From Methylocaldum sp. 14B (GTDB taxonomy: Bacteria > Pseudomonadota > Gammaproteobacteria > Methylococcales > Methylococcaceae): a stretch of DNA of 63,336 bases. Below the pieces are notes generated by a model. It worked only from the letters and a program-made list of their open reading frames with translations, was not told the DNA's origin and searched no databases. The DNA lies in the NCBI RefSeq assembly GCF_002005105.1, contig NZ_MSCV01000041.1:1-63336 (forward strand). The letters run 5' to 3'. Below, one piece after another: positions 53,157-62,310 of this stretch. Positions within the stretch are counted from its first letter, which is position 1. The number at the start of each line of letters is the position of its first letter. A program made the position numbers and the translations under genes.

Positions 53157-54839
53157 CTAATCGATCTCCGAAGGCACCGCTTGAGCTTCGGATTCCGGGC
53201 CGCCTGGCGGAGTCTCGGTGTGAACGACCTTGGCGGACTCTCGACGAGTCTCGGCGCCTGCCGGCGGCACTACCGTTTCTTGCTTATCGCCATCAATCTG
53301 CGCGGCGCCTTCGCTTGACGGTGCCGATTTTTCCGCGCGGCGGAGTTTTGCGCGTTCGATAGCCTCGATGATTTCCGGCGACTTTCCTGTTCCCAGGTTC
53401 TCTTTCTTCCGCTTCGCGGCTTCCGCGCGCTCGCGCTTCTCCTGTTCCTTTCGAGCCTGGCGCGACTCGAAACGAAGGCGCGCATGATCGGCCTTTTCGC
53501 GCTCGCGCCGCTTGGCGATGGCCTTGCCTTTCGTGGCGCGGAAATGTTGGACGAGCGGAATGTGGCTGGGGCATACGACATCGCAGGAGCCGCACTCGAT
53601 GCAGTCGAACAGGTTGTAATCCAGCGCCCGTTCGATCTGGTCCGAACGGCCGTACCAGTAAAGCTGCTGCGGCAGCAGGTTCACCGGGCAGACTTCGGCG
53701 CAAGCGCCGCAACGAATGCAGGGCAGGGATCGTTTTTCGCCGATCAGTTCGTTGCGACCGGCAACCAGTATGCAGTTGGCCGATTTGGTCAAAGGCAGAT
53801 TGTCGGTCGGCACGTCAAAGCCCATCATCGGTCCGCCCAGAACGAGCCGCTCGGCTTCGTTGGTGTAGCCGCCGCATTGTTGGATGAGATCGGCGAAAGG
53901 CGTACCGATCCGAGCCAGAACATTCTGTGGCTGTTTTACGCCGCGGCCGGTTACCGTCACGATTCGGGAAATCAAAGGAGTACCGTGAACGACGGCGTTA
54001 TAAACCGCTGCGGCCGTTCCGACATTCTGGCAGACGATACCGATGTCGGCCGGAATGCCGCGCGTCGGTACTTCGCGGCCGGTCAGCACGCTGATCAATT
54101 GTTTCTCGCCGCCGGTGGGATAAATGGCGGGAACGCGCACGAGCTGAATAGCCTCGAAACCTCCGCGCTGCTTCGCCTTCTCCAGTGCGGCCAGCGCGTC
54201 CGGCATATCGTCTTCCACGGCCAGGAGACAGCGTTCCGCCTTCAGGATTTGGAGCAGGATTTTGGCGCCTTCCAGCACGTGGTTCGGATAGTGGCTGAGC
54301 AGGCTGTCGTCGCAAGTGATGTAGGGCTCGCATTCCGCGCCGTTCAGAATCAGCGTGTCGACCTTGCGATCGCTGCCCGGTGCCACCTTGACCGAGGTAG
54401 GGAACGCGGCTCCGCCAAGGCCGACGATTCCGGCTTCGTATATCCTGCGGCGCAGTTCGTCGGGAGAACACTGCCGGTAATCCTCTATGCCGGCGAAGTC
54501 CATGGCGGCATCCTCGCCGTCGGTCTCGATGACGATGCACGATCCAGTCAGGCCGGACGGGTGGGGCAGAGGCAAGTCTTCGATCTTCCGGACGATGCCG
54601 GAACTGGAGGCGTGAATCGGCGGATAGAACGGGTGGTCGTCGCAGGCGATGACTTGGCCTTTCAGAACCCGGTCGCCGGGCGCGACGACGGGCTTGGAAT
54701 CTTCGCCATTCCGCTGTTGCAGCGGAAAAAGCAGCCTTTCCGGTAAACGCGCGACGGCGAGCGGGGCTTTGCAGGACTCCTGCTTATGGCCATCCAGATG
54801 AAGGCCGCCATGGAAGTTCCAGAGTTTGAACAAGCTCAT
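53157..54839 (-). CDS. rnfC: Electron transport complex subunit RnfC
   Basis: A 560-residue peripheral subunit that takes electrons from NADH. The NADH/FMN region has [12 protein letters not shown] and [13 protein letters not shown]. Two 4Fe-4S motifs are [17 protein letters not shown] and [17 protein letters not shown]. The C-terminal 120 residues are a charged, Lys/Glu/Arg-rich helix and Pro/Glu-rich tail, common in gammaproteobacterial RnfC but of variable length. Start ATG 54839 ([19 protein letters not shown]) overlaps the rnfB stop. Confidence 0.95.
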   Translation of the reverse strand: MSLFKLWNFHGGLHLDGHKQESCKAPLAVARLPERLLFPLQQRNGEDSKPVVAPGDRVLKGQVIACDDHPFYPPIHASSSGIVRKIEDLPLPHPSGLTGSCIVIETDGEDAAMDFAGIEDYRQCSPDELRRRIYEAGIVGLGGAAFPTSVKVAPGSDRKVDTLILNGAECEPYITCDDSLLSHYPNHVLEGAKILLQILKAERCLLAVEDDMPDALAALEKAKQRGGFEAIQLVRVPAIYPTGGEKQLISVLTGREVPTRGIPADIGIVCQNVGTAAAVYNAVVHGTPLISRIVTVTGRGVKQPQNVLARIGTPFADLIQQCGGYTNEAERLVLGGPMMGFDVPTDNLPLTKSANCILVAGRNELIGEKRSLPCIRCGACAEVCPVNLLPQQLYWYGRSDQIERALDYNLFDCIECGSCDVVCPSHIPLVQHFRATKGKAIAKRREREKADHARLRFESRQARKEQEKRERAEAAKRKKENLGTGKSPEIIEAIERAKLRRAEKSAPSSEGAAQIDGDKQETVVPPAGAETRRESAKVVHTETPPGGPESEAQAVPSEID

Positions 54840-55375
54840 TGACCCACCGCTTTGGGTTCGGGCCATCGCCAGGTGGCCAGGGTTTCCTTAACGGGTTCCA
54901 TGCGGATGCAATCCACCGGGCACGGCGCCACGCACAGTTCGCAGCCCGTGCATTCCGACGCAATGACCGTGTGCATGTGCTTGGCTGCGCCGAGGATCGC
55001 ATCGACGGGGCAGGCCTGAATGCAAAGGGTGCAGCCGATGCATTTGCTTTCATCGATGATGGCAACGGACTTCGGTTTTTCGATGCCATGTTCGGCGCTC
55101 AAAGGCTTTGGTTCGACGCCCAGCAGATCGGCCAGCGCGATAACGCCTTCCTCGCCGCCCGGAGGGCACTGGTTGATGTCCGCATCGCCCCGCGCGATGG
55201 CTTCTGCATACGGGCGGCAACCGGGAAAACCGCATTGCCCGCATTGCGTTTGCGGCAATACGGCGTCGATTTTATCCACCAAGGGATCGCCCTCGACCTT
55301 GAAGCGCCGGGCTGAATAGCCCAGGATCAAGCCTAATAAAGCGAACAATGCGCAAACGACGAATACGGCCAACAT
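54836..55375 (-). CDS. rnfB: Electron transport complex subunit RnfB
   Basis: A 179-residue iron-sulfur subunit. One N-terminal membrane helix is followed by the CGQCGFPGC cluster domain and two ferredoxin motifs, [16 protein letters not shown] and [16 protein letters not shown]. It lies between rnfA and rnfC in the normal order. Confidence 0.96.
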   Translation of the reverse strand: MLAVFVVCALFALLGLILGYSARRFKVEGDPLVDKIDAVLPQTQCGQCGFPGCRPYAEAIARGDADINQCPPGGEEGVIALADLLGVEPKPLSAEHGIEKPKSVAIIDESKCIGCTLCIQACPVDAILGAAKHMHTVIASECTGCELCVAPCPVDCIRMEPVKETLATWRWPEPKAVGQ

Positions 55376-55388
55376 GGATGAAACCGGA

Positions 55389-55970
55389 TCAGCCCTTGAC
55401 GAGGCCGGAGAATCCCATGAAAGCCATGGAAATCAGGCCGGCGGTAATCAAGGCGATAGCGTTGCCGCGGAAAGGTAAAGGAACATCGGATGCGTCTATT
55501 CGTTCGCGAACCGCTGCGAACAGAACCAAAACCAAGGTAAAGCCGAGAGCGGCACCGAAACCGTACAAAAACGACTCGATGAATCCGTGCTGAGACTGGA
55601 CATTCAGCAGCGCAACGCCAAGCACCGCACAGTTGGTGGTAATGAGGGGCAAAAATATGCCCAGCACTTGATAGAGCAAGGGGCTCGACTTGCGTACGAA
55701 CATTTCGGTGAATTGCACCACCACGGCGATGACGACGATGAAGACGATGGTGCGGAGATATTCCAGTCCCAGAGGGACCAGAAGATATTCGTTGGCGAGA
55801 TAACTGCTCACCGAAGACAGGGTCAGTACGAAGGTCGTCGCCAGACCCATGCCCATCGCAGTCTCAAGTTTTTTGGATACGCCCATGAAGGGGCAAAGCC
55901 CGAGAAACTTGACCAAGACGAAGTTATTGACCAGGGTCGTGCCGACCAGGATGAGCAGGTAATCCTTCAT
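55389..55970 (-). CDS. rnfA: Ion-translocating electron transport complex subunit RnfA
   Basis: A 193-residue membrane subunit with six helices, starting [39 protein letters not shown] and [16 protein letters not shown] carry the conserved cysteines shared with RnfE. It is the first gene of rnfABCDGE-nth. The complex couples NADH:ferredoxin electron transfer to sodium or proton movement. Confidence 0.96.
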   Translation of the reverse strand: MKDYLLILVGTTLVNNFVLVKFLGLCPFMGVSKKLETAMGMGLATTFVLTLSSVSSYLANEYLLVPLGLEYLRTIVFIVVIAVVVQFTEMFVRKSSPLLYQVLGIFLPLITTNCAVLGVALLNVQSQHGFIESFLYGFGAALGFTLVLVLFAAVRERIDASDVPLPFRGNAIALITAGLISMAFMGFSGLVKG

Positions 55971-56140
55971 TAAGGAAAAATCGGGGAAGTGGGTCGTGAT
56001 TTGGAGGACGGAATTTTAAAGAAAAGCAATAACTTGTCAAACCATAAAACCGACTGAAATACTTTGTTTTTGCGGGACGTCGGCCATTACGGCATTCGGA
56101 GTAAGAGACGAGATCATTATTTAGGTTTTGTAAGGATAGC

Positions 56141-57097
56141 TCACGATAAGTTCACCGGGATGGTGCGCTGAGCCGAGAGTCGTGAAATGTCCCAATTTCG
56201 GAGTGCCCAATCGAGGACATCGTCCGTTTTTGCCGATTGCAAATCCGGAGGCGGGTTTTGGTTTAAGAGGGTCAACAAGCTAACCAAGGTCGATGATGGA
56301 TTTTGCCCATCCACGGGATCGGCGTAGGTCTGTTTGCTCAGTTTGAGTCCCATTTGATCTAGGAGAACCGGAACGTGCGCGTATACCGGAGTGGGCAATC
56401 CGAGTAGCCGCTGCAAATAAATCTGCCGGGGCGTGGAGTCGAGCAAATCGACGCCCCGAACCACTTCGGTAATGCCTTGTTCGTCATCATCGAGCACGGT
56501 TGCCAAATGGTAGGCATAAACTGCATCGCGCCGGAAGACGATGAAGTCTCCGACGTCGTTCGCCAGATTCTGTGTCACTGGTCCCTGGAGCATGTCCTCG
56601 AACGTTACCGCAGCGTTTTCCGTTATGACGCGCAAGGCATGAGGGTCGGTCACAGGTTTCTTGTTCCTGTTCCGGCAGAACCCCGGGTAAATCGATGCGT
56701 CCGTATTTCCGTCAGAGAACGACGCAAGGTCTTTGCGCGAGCAGGTGCAGGGATAAAGGAGCTCTTGATGATCGAGCCGCGCAAGTGCGGCTCGATAGGC
56801 CTCCAAACGCTCGCTCTGATAGAGGATAGGCCCGTTCCAGTGCAAACCGAATGTTTCCAGGGTGCGAAGAATCCGGTCTGCTGAATCGGCAATGGTGCGA
56901 AAAGGGTCGACATCGTCGATTCTCAAATACCATTCGCCTTGCTGCGATTTGGCTTGGAGAAAACTGGCGAGAGCTGTGTAGAGGGAGCCTAAATGCAGGG
57001 GGCCGGTAGGCGATGGCGCGAAACGGCCCCGGTATTTTGGCTTAGAAGAGGTCGTCGAGAATTGGGTGTCGTTCAAGTCCGAGGATGAATGGACCAA
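56141..57097 (-). CDS. gluQ: Glutamyl-Q tRNA(Asp) synthetase
   Basis: A 318-residue truncated glutamyl-tRNA synthetase without the anticodon-binding domain. It attaches Glu to queuosine in tRNA-Asp. The HIGH-like motif is FAPSPTGPLHLGSLYTA and the KMSKS-like site is LKLSKQTYADPV. Zinc ligands appear in YPCTCSRKDL and YPGFCRN. The start is a TTG three bases after the dksA stop, because no ATG precedes the RGRFAPSP block. This gene pair order is the same as in E. coli. Confidence 0.93.
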   Translation of the reverse strand: MVHSSSDLNDTQFSTTSSKPKYRGRFAPSPTGPLHLGSLYTALASFLQAKSQQGEWYLRIDDVDPFRTIADSADRILRTLETFGLHWNGPILYQSERLEAYRAALARLDHQELLYPCTCSRKDLASFSDGNTDASIYPGFCRNRNKKPVTDPHALRVITENAAVTFEDMLQGPVTQNLANDVGDFIVFRRDAVYAYHLATVLDDDEQGITEVVRGVDLLDSTPRQIYLQRLLGLPTPVYAHVPVLLDQMGLKLSKQTYADPVDGQNPSSTLVSLLTLLNQNPPPDLQSAKTDDVLDWALRNWDISRLSAQRTIPVNLS

Positions 57098-57100
57098 AGA

Positions 57101-57541
57101 TTAGCCGACTTGCTTTTCCCGGATTTCATCCAGAGTCTTGCAGTCGATGCACTGGGTCGCCGTCGGCCGCGCCTCGAGGCGCCGCAGGCCGATTTCCACG
57201 CCGCAGGTCTCGCAATAACCGTAATCGCCACGCTCGAGATTTTCCAGGGATTCTTCGATCTTTTTGATGAGTTTCCGTTCCCGGTCGCGGGTACGCAGTT
57301 CCAGGCTGAATTCGGATTCCTGCGTCGCGCGGTCGTTCGGGTCCGGGAAATTAGCCGCTTCGTCCTGCATGTGATGCACCGTCCGATCGACTTCCTTCAT
57401 GAGTTCCGCCTTCCAATTCTGTAGAATGCGACGGAAGTGCTCGACTTGAGCCTCATTCATGTATTCTTCGCCTTCCTTGAGCGGGTAAGGCGTGAAGCTG
57501 AAAGGTGTCACATGGGTATCGGCTTTTTGGGCGCTGGACAT
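57101..57541 (-). CDS. dksA: RNA polymerase-binding transcription factor DksA
   Basis: A 146-residue DksA. The coiled coil tip has the acidic pair in [12 protein letters not shown]. The zinc finger is [20 protein letters not shown] followed by CIDC. With ppGpp it adjusts transcription at rRNA and amino-acid promoters. It is followed at once by gluQ. Confidence 0.96.
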   Translation of the reverse strand: MSSAQKADTHVTPFSFTPYPLKEGEEYMNEAQVEHFRRILQNWKAELMKEVDRTVHHMQDEAANFPDPNDRATQESEFSLELRTRDRERKLIKKIEESLENLERGDYGYCETCGVEIGLRRLEARPTATQCIDCKTLDEIREKQVG

Positions 57542-57675
57542 CCGTAAACTCCTAAACCAAGTTCAAAAACCGGATATTACTAGCAGACAAATCGCGGTTC
57601 TGCAAGATGGCCGGCGTCTGCTAACGAGATTGCTGGGACACTTTAAGGCGATTCCGCCGTGTTACGGATGCAAAA

Positions 57676-58833
57676 ATGATGATTTCGAATCGTATGGCTG
57701 GCATACAGCCCTTCTACGTGATGGAAATTTTGTCGCGTGCCAATGCATTGGAGCGCCAGGGGCGGGACATTATTCATATGGAAATCGGCGAACCGGATTT
57801 TCCGACGCCTCCGCTGGTTATCCAACACGCGACCGAATTCATGCGCCGCGGAGAAATAAAGTATACGCCGGCTGCCGGGCTGCCCGAGCTTCGCGAGGCT
57901 ATATCGAAATATTACCGCGACCGCTACGGCGTATATGTCGCGAGTGAACGAATCTTTGTCACTCCAGGCGCCTCGGGCGGCTTTCTGTTGGCGATGGGAT
58001 TGCTGCTTAATGAAGGCGACGAGGTTCTGTTGGCGGATCCTGGCTATCCATGTTATGCGAATTTTGTTCGACTTTTTGGTGGCACCCCTTCGTTGGTTCC
58101 CGTAGACGCGTCAACGTGTTTCCAGCTCAATTCGGACGTCCTGTCCGCCCACTGGGACAGCCGAACAAAGGGCGTTGTGATCGCATCGCCCTCGAATCCC
58201 ACTGGAACCGTAATGCAATCGGATGCGTTGAAGAGACTCACCATTGAATTGGAGCGGCGATCGGGGTTTTTGATATCAGACGAGATCTATCACGGACTCG
58301 AATATGACGAGCCTTCACCGACGGCTCTATCGCTCTCGGATCGGGTTTTCGTGGTCAACAGCTTTTCGAAATATTTTGGCATGACAGGCTGGCGGGTCGG
58401 CTGGCTTGTGGTTCCTGCCGACTACATCGAAAGTGCCGAAAAACTTGCACAGAACATTTTTATTTCTACGCCCGCCCCTTCACAATATGGCGCCCTGGCT
58501 TCCTTTACCGAAGCGAACTTACAAGAATTGGAGCAGCGACGACGCGTTTTTCAGGAAAGAAGAGACTTTCTTTGTGAGCAGCTGTTGAGCATTGGATTTA
58601 CATTAAACACCATCCCAAATGGTGCTTTTTATGTGTACGCTGATTGCCGGCGGTTTACGTCGAATAGCTTTGATTTTGCATTGAATTTGTTAGAGGAAAC
58701 CGGCGTGGCGACAACTCCGGGTAAGGATTTCGGAAAAAATTCGCCCGAAAGTCATCTTAGATTTTCATATGCGGTCACTCTTGAGCGATTGGCTGCGGCC
58801 ATAACTCGGATAAGACAGTTTGTGCAGCGCTAA
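57676..58833 (+). CDS. Class I pyridoxal-phosphate aminotransferase
   Basis: A 385-residue aspartate-aminotransferase-fold enzyme. Blocks are IIHMEIGEPDFPTPPLVI, YTPAAGLPELREAISKYY, SNPTGTVMQSDAL and the PLP Lys in VNSFSKYFGMTGWRVGWLV. The C-terminus has HLRFSYAVTLERLAAAITRI. Substrate is not fixed by sequence; relatives are annotated as alanine or aspartate aminotransferases. It is divergent from dksA. Confidence 0.9.
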   Translation: MMISNRMAGIQPFYVMEILSRANALERQGRDIIHMEIGEPDFPTPPLVIQHATEFMRRGEIKYTPAAGLPELREAISKYYRDRYGVYVASERIFVTPGASGGFLLAMGLLLNEGDEVLLADPGYPCYANFVRLFGGTPSLVPVDASTCFQLNSDVLSAHWDSRTKGVVIASPSNPTGTVMQSDALKRLTIELERRSGFLISDEIYHGLEYDEPSPTALSLSDRVFVVNSFSKYFGMTGWRVGWLVVPADYIESAEKLAQNIFISTPAPSQYGALASFTEANLQELEQRRRVFQERRDFLCEQLLSIGFTLNTIPNGAFYVYADCRRFTSNSFDFALNLLEETGVATTPGKDFGKNSPESHLRFSYAVTLERLAAAITRIRQFVQR

Positions 58834-59195
58834 TCCTATATGCGACGCTAGACTGCATAATGAGATATTTAAAATATAAGTTGTTAAATCAATCGGTTAG
58901 CGCATCCTGGCTGGCGTGATAGCGATCCTCTGGGTGAAATAATCAGTCTTAGGGGCGCGCAACAGCTATGCTAGACTTTGTATGCTTCCTGAGCCGGCGA
59001 GATGGGGCGCCGCATTGTAAATCGAGAGCGAAGAGCCAGGCTTTTTGTGCTTGCATCAGACCCGACGTTCCACAAAACCGCGCCGCTTAAACAAAACAAA
59101 TGTTGGTTTTATGTCAGGGTTTCGGCTGACCTTGTTTTCACCTCGGGTTTCGTGAGCGAGCTGTTTTAAGAAAAAGCTAATTGGGGATAGATATT
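58834..59195. other. Upstream region of the exopolysaccharide operon
   Basis: 362 bases, AT-rich, with no accepted gene. GCTAGACT occurs twice (58848 and 58972 region). It must hold the operon promoter, which I could not define. Confidence 0.45.
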
Positions 59196-59801
59196 ATGCG
59201 TCTTTTTAATTATGGAGCTTTGTGCGGAATTTTATTCTGCGCCTCTTTACTCGTGGGATGTGCTCCACTCGCACCAAACGTAGACCCGCCCTCGGAATAT
59301 ACCTACATCATCGGGCCAGGCGACAGCATTGAAATGTTTGTCTGGGGAAATCCCGAAGTATCTCGCACCATACCGGTTAGACCAGACGGAAAAATCAACG
59401 CCCCTTTGGTTGAGGAACTACCTGCATCGGGCAAGACGCCCTTTCAGCTCGCACGCGATATCGAAAAGGAATTAGCAAAATATATTCGAAACCCGCTAGT
59501 AACCGTAATTGTGAGTAATTTTGTCGGTCCTTACAGCGAGCAAGTTAGAGTTGTTGGACAAGCTGCAAAACCCCAGGCTGTACCTTATAAAGAAAATATG
59601 TCTCTGCTCGATTTAATGATTTTAGTTGGTGGGGTTACCGATTATGCGGCTGGCAACCGAGCTACTATCGTAAGGACATTAAATGGTGTTAAGCAGCAAC
59701 TTAGAGTTCGTATCGATGATCTGCTCGAGGATGGCGATATCACGGCTAATGTAAATATTCTACCAGGAGATGTTTTAATTATTCCGGAAGCTTATTTTTA
59801 G
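59196..59801 (+). CDS. Polysaccharide export lipoprotein, XrtA/PEP-CTERM locus type
   Basis: A 201-residue Wza-family protein. Lipobox LLVGCAP at about residue 21. The polysaccharide export domain starts YIIGPGDSIEMFVWGNPEVS, then RPDGKINAPLVEELPASGKT, and a SLBB domain covers about 105-190. It is shorter than Wza (about 380), as expected for the exosortase-associated subtype. ATG 59196 is favoured over the TTG at 59181. It is the first gene of the operon. Confidence 0.9.
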   Translation: MRLFNYGALCGILFCASLLVGCAPLAPNVDPPSEYTYIIGPGDSIEMFVWGNPEVSRTIPVRPDGKINAPLVEELPASGKTPFQLARDIEKELAKYIRNPLVTVIVSNFVGPYSEQVRVVGQAAKPQAVPYKENMSLLDLMILVGGVTDYAAGNRATIVRTLNGVKQQLRVRIDDLLEDGDITANVNILPGDVLIIPEAYF

Positions 59802-59827
59802 CCTGTTTCGCATAGGAGCTAATTTCC

Positions 59828-61378
59828 ATGCATGAACTAATCGCCGAGGTTCTCGGTCATATCCAAGGCGCAACCCGTTATAAGTGGCTTTCTATTGCTT
59901 TGGCATGGGTAATTAGTCTTGCGGGTTGGGTTTTTGTCGCGCAAATGCCTAACAAGTATGAGGCAAGTGCGCGCGTACATGTAGATACTCGCTCTGTTTT
60001 GCGTCCTCTGCTTTCCGGCTTGGCTATTCAGCCAGATGTTTCCGGCCAAATCCGATTAATGTCGAAATTGATGTTCAGTCGCCCAAACTTGGAGAAAGTG
60101 GCTCGGATGACCGACTTGGATTTAGGCGCGAAGGATGAAGCATCCATGGAAAAGTTAGTCAGTCACCTGCAATCGGCTATGAGCATTACTGGCGGAGAAA
60201 ATAATCTATTTACGATTAGCGCAGAAGACCAAAATCCAGCGGTAGCAAAGAAGATTGTTCAGGCATTATTAACTATTTTTGTTGAGCAAACACTCGGAGA
60301 GTCGCGGGAAGATTCAAATTCTGCGCAGAAATTTCTGGACCAGCAGTTAAAGGAGTATGAAACACGTTTGCAAGCCGCTGAGAAGGCAAGAGAGGATTTC
60401 AAGCGAGCCAATTATGGATTGTTGCCGGAGCACGGGGGCGACCTTTATGGACAGCTCGGCACGCTTAACGGACAGCTCGAGGAGGCTAAGATGGCTCTGC
60501 AAGAGGCTGTCTATCGGCGCGAAGAAATGCAGAGGCAGCTGGATGAGGAGGAGCCGTCATTCACGGATTTTGGGAGCCAAGTTGCAGCAAGTCCTTTGGA
60601 TACGCGTATTCAAGCGTTGCAAGCTCGATTGGATGAATTGTTGCTGAAATACACGAAGGGACATCCCGAGGTCATGGCGATTAAAAAGAGCATAGTCGAA
60701 TTGGAACGGCAGAAAAAAAAGGAAGAGGAGGAGGCCGCATCGGAAGAAGATACCAGTTCTGGCATGGGGGGCGAGACAAATCCGGTTTTTCAACAGAAGA
60801 AAATTGCGCTTGGCGAGGCGGACGCTAATGTCGCCTCCTTGAGCTCACGAGTCAAAATCTTCGAGGAAAAGATAGAGAACCTGAAGAAACAAATGGATGA
60901 CCGTTTAAAGGTGGAGACTCAGTTGCAGGGTCTCAATAGAGATTATGCAGCGATTAAGGAAAATTATGATGCACTCCTGAAACGGCGCGAGACAGCGAGA
61001 ATGTCGGAAAGCGTAGAGCAGAGCACGGATAGCGTTAAGTTCAAGATTGTCGATCCACCTCAAGTACCTACGAAACCTTCTGCTCCCAATCGCATTCTAT
61101 TATCGGTTGGGGTTTTCGCGGCAGGTATAGTGGTGAGTATAGGGTTGGCTGTGTTTTTGGCGCTGCTCAGGCCGGCATTCAATACCATGAATAAAGTTCG
61201 AGAGGTTACGGGATTGCCTGTACTTGGCAGCGTTTCCATGAATTGGATTCCGGAAATTAAGGAACGGAAATGGCGTGAGTTTCTAGCTTTTACGGCTATA
61301 TTTGCCATGTTATTCGTAGTATTCGTTGGGGTAATCTTGCTGGAAATTAGGGGTTATCATCTTCCGTCCTTCATTTAG
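59828..61378 (+). CDS. Chain-length determinant protein, XrtA/PEP-CTERM locus type
   Basis: A 516-residue inner-membrane polysaccharide co-polymerase (Wzz fold) without kinase domain. Membrane helices lie at about residues 20-40 (WLSIALAWVISLAGWVFV), 415-440 and 490-510. The region between is a long coiled coil (about 170-380), with a low-complexity KKKEEEEAASEEDTSSG insert. RILLSVGVFAAGIVVSIGLA marks the family end block. AGGAG precedes the ATG. It sets polymer length together with the kinase encoded next. Confidence 0.9.
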   Translation: MHELIAEVLGHIQGATRYKWLSIALAWVISLAGWVFVAQMPNKYEASARVHVDTRSVLRPLLSGLAIQPDVSGQIRLMSKLMFSRPNLEKVARMTDLDLGAKDEASMEKLVSHLQSAMSITGGENNLFTISAEDQNPAVAKKIVQALLTIFVEQTLGESREDSNSAQKFLDQQLKEYETRLQAAEKAREDFKRANYGLLPEHGGDLYGQLGTLNGQLEEAKMALQEAVYRREEMQRQLDEEEPSFTDFGSQVAASPLDTRIQALQARLDELLLKYTKGHPEVMAIKKSIVELERQKKKEEEEAASEEDTSSGMGGETNPVFQQKKIALGEADANVASLSSRVKIFEEKIENLKKQMDDRLKVETQLQGLNRDYAAIKENYDALLKRRETARMSESVEQSTDSVKFKIVDPPQVPTKPSAPNRILLSVGVFAAGIVVSIGLAVFLALLRPAFNTMNKVREVTGLPVLGSVSMNWIPEIKERKWREFLAFTAIFAMLFVVFVGVILLEIRGYHLPSFI

Positions 61379-61392
61379 TCGGGGGCAGCCAC

Positions 61393-62310
61393 GTGAGCAT
61401 TATTGAAAAGGCACTTAATAAAGCGTTAGAGCTCGAGCAGTCTTCGACTAATAAAAAGGCGGATCAACAGAATTTTCCCGAAAGACTGGAAAACATTGAG
61501 GCGGCCGAGCCAGTCCCCGAGCCAACCAGGAAAGCTACTGCCGAGGCCAGTAAAATACATTCGATCGGTTGGAGTCACCTGCGGGAAAAAGGGATGCTCG
61601 GGCCTGAGATGGCTTATAGTCAGATAGCGGAGGAGTATCGCCTAATCAAACGGCCGCTTTTGATGAACGCATTCCCGGATGGTGATAATGGTCTCAGCCG
61701 TGCGAATCTGATTCTCGTCACCAGCAGTGTTCCCGGCGAGGGGAAAACCTTTACGGCCGTAAATTTGGCGCTCAGCATAGCGATGGAGCGGGATAAAACC
61801 GTACTGTTGATAGATGCTGACGTGGCGAAACCATCGATAGCTGAATTACTCGGGATCCCTGCGAAGATAGGATTGACCGATCTGCTTCAGGATAAATCGA
61901 TCCGTTTTTCCGATGTCTTGATCAAAACGGATATTCCCAACCTCACGCTGTTGCCGGCAGGTAAATTGGATCGCCATTCCACCGAGCTCTTAGCTAGTGA
62001 TGCGATGAAACGACTAGCCAATGAATTATCTGCCCGTTACCCGGACCGGGTAGTGATTTTTGACTCTCCGCCATTGTTGGCTGCTAGTCAAGGCTCCGTT
62101 TTAGCCACGTTGGTTGGGCAGGTCGTCCTGGTAATTGAGTCGGAATCAACGCCCCAATACATTGTTCAGGAGGCCATTTCCAAATTAGAGTCCTGCGAGG
62201 TCATTGGCTGTGTATTGAACAAGACCAAAAAGGGATTTGGATTCAGATATTATGGCTACGGGTACGGTTATGGGTATGGATCTTATGGTCAGCAGAGAAC
62301 TGATGGGTGA
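61393..62310 (+). CDS. Tyrosine autokinase, XrtA/PEP-CTERM locus type
   Basis: A 305-residue BY-kinase with a GTG start (MSIIEKALNKALELEQ). Walker A is SSVPGEGKTFTAVNLALSIA, Walker A' VLLIDADVAKPS and Walker B VVIFDSPPLL. The C-terminal tyrosine cluster FRYYGYGYGYGYGSYG is the autophosphorylation tail. It is separate from the chain-length protein, as in this locus type. The next gene starts inside its last codons. Confidence 0.92.
   Translation: MSIIEKALNKALELEQSSTNKKADQQNFPERLENIEAAEPVPEPTRKATAEASKIHSIGWSHLREKGMLGPEMAYSQIAEEYRLIKRPLLMNAFPDGDNGLSRANLILVTSSVPGEGKTFTAVNLALSIAMERDKTVLLIDADVAKPSIAELLGIPAKIGLTDLLQDKSIRFSDVLIKTDIPNLTLLPAGKLDRHSTELLASDAMKRLANELSARYPDRVVIFDSPPLLAASQGSVLATLVGQVVLVIESESTPQYIVQEAISKLESCEVIGCVLNKTKKGFGFRYYGYGYGYGYGSYGQQRTDG

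Noticed and set aside
53484-54746. 420-codon frame on the plus strand opposite rnfC
   Set aside because: It lies wholly antisense to rnfC, which has complete iron-sulfur motifs; the antisense frame has no domain, signal or ribosome binding site and is due to GC-rich codon bias.
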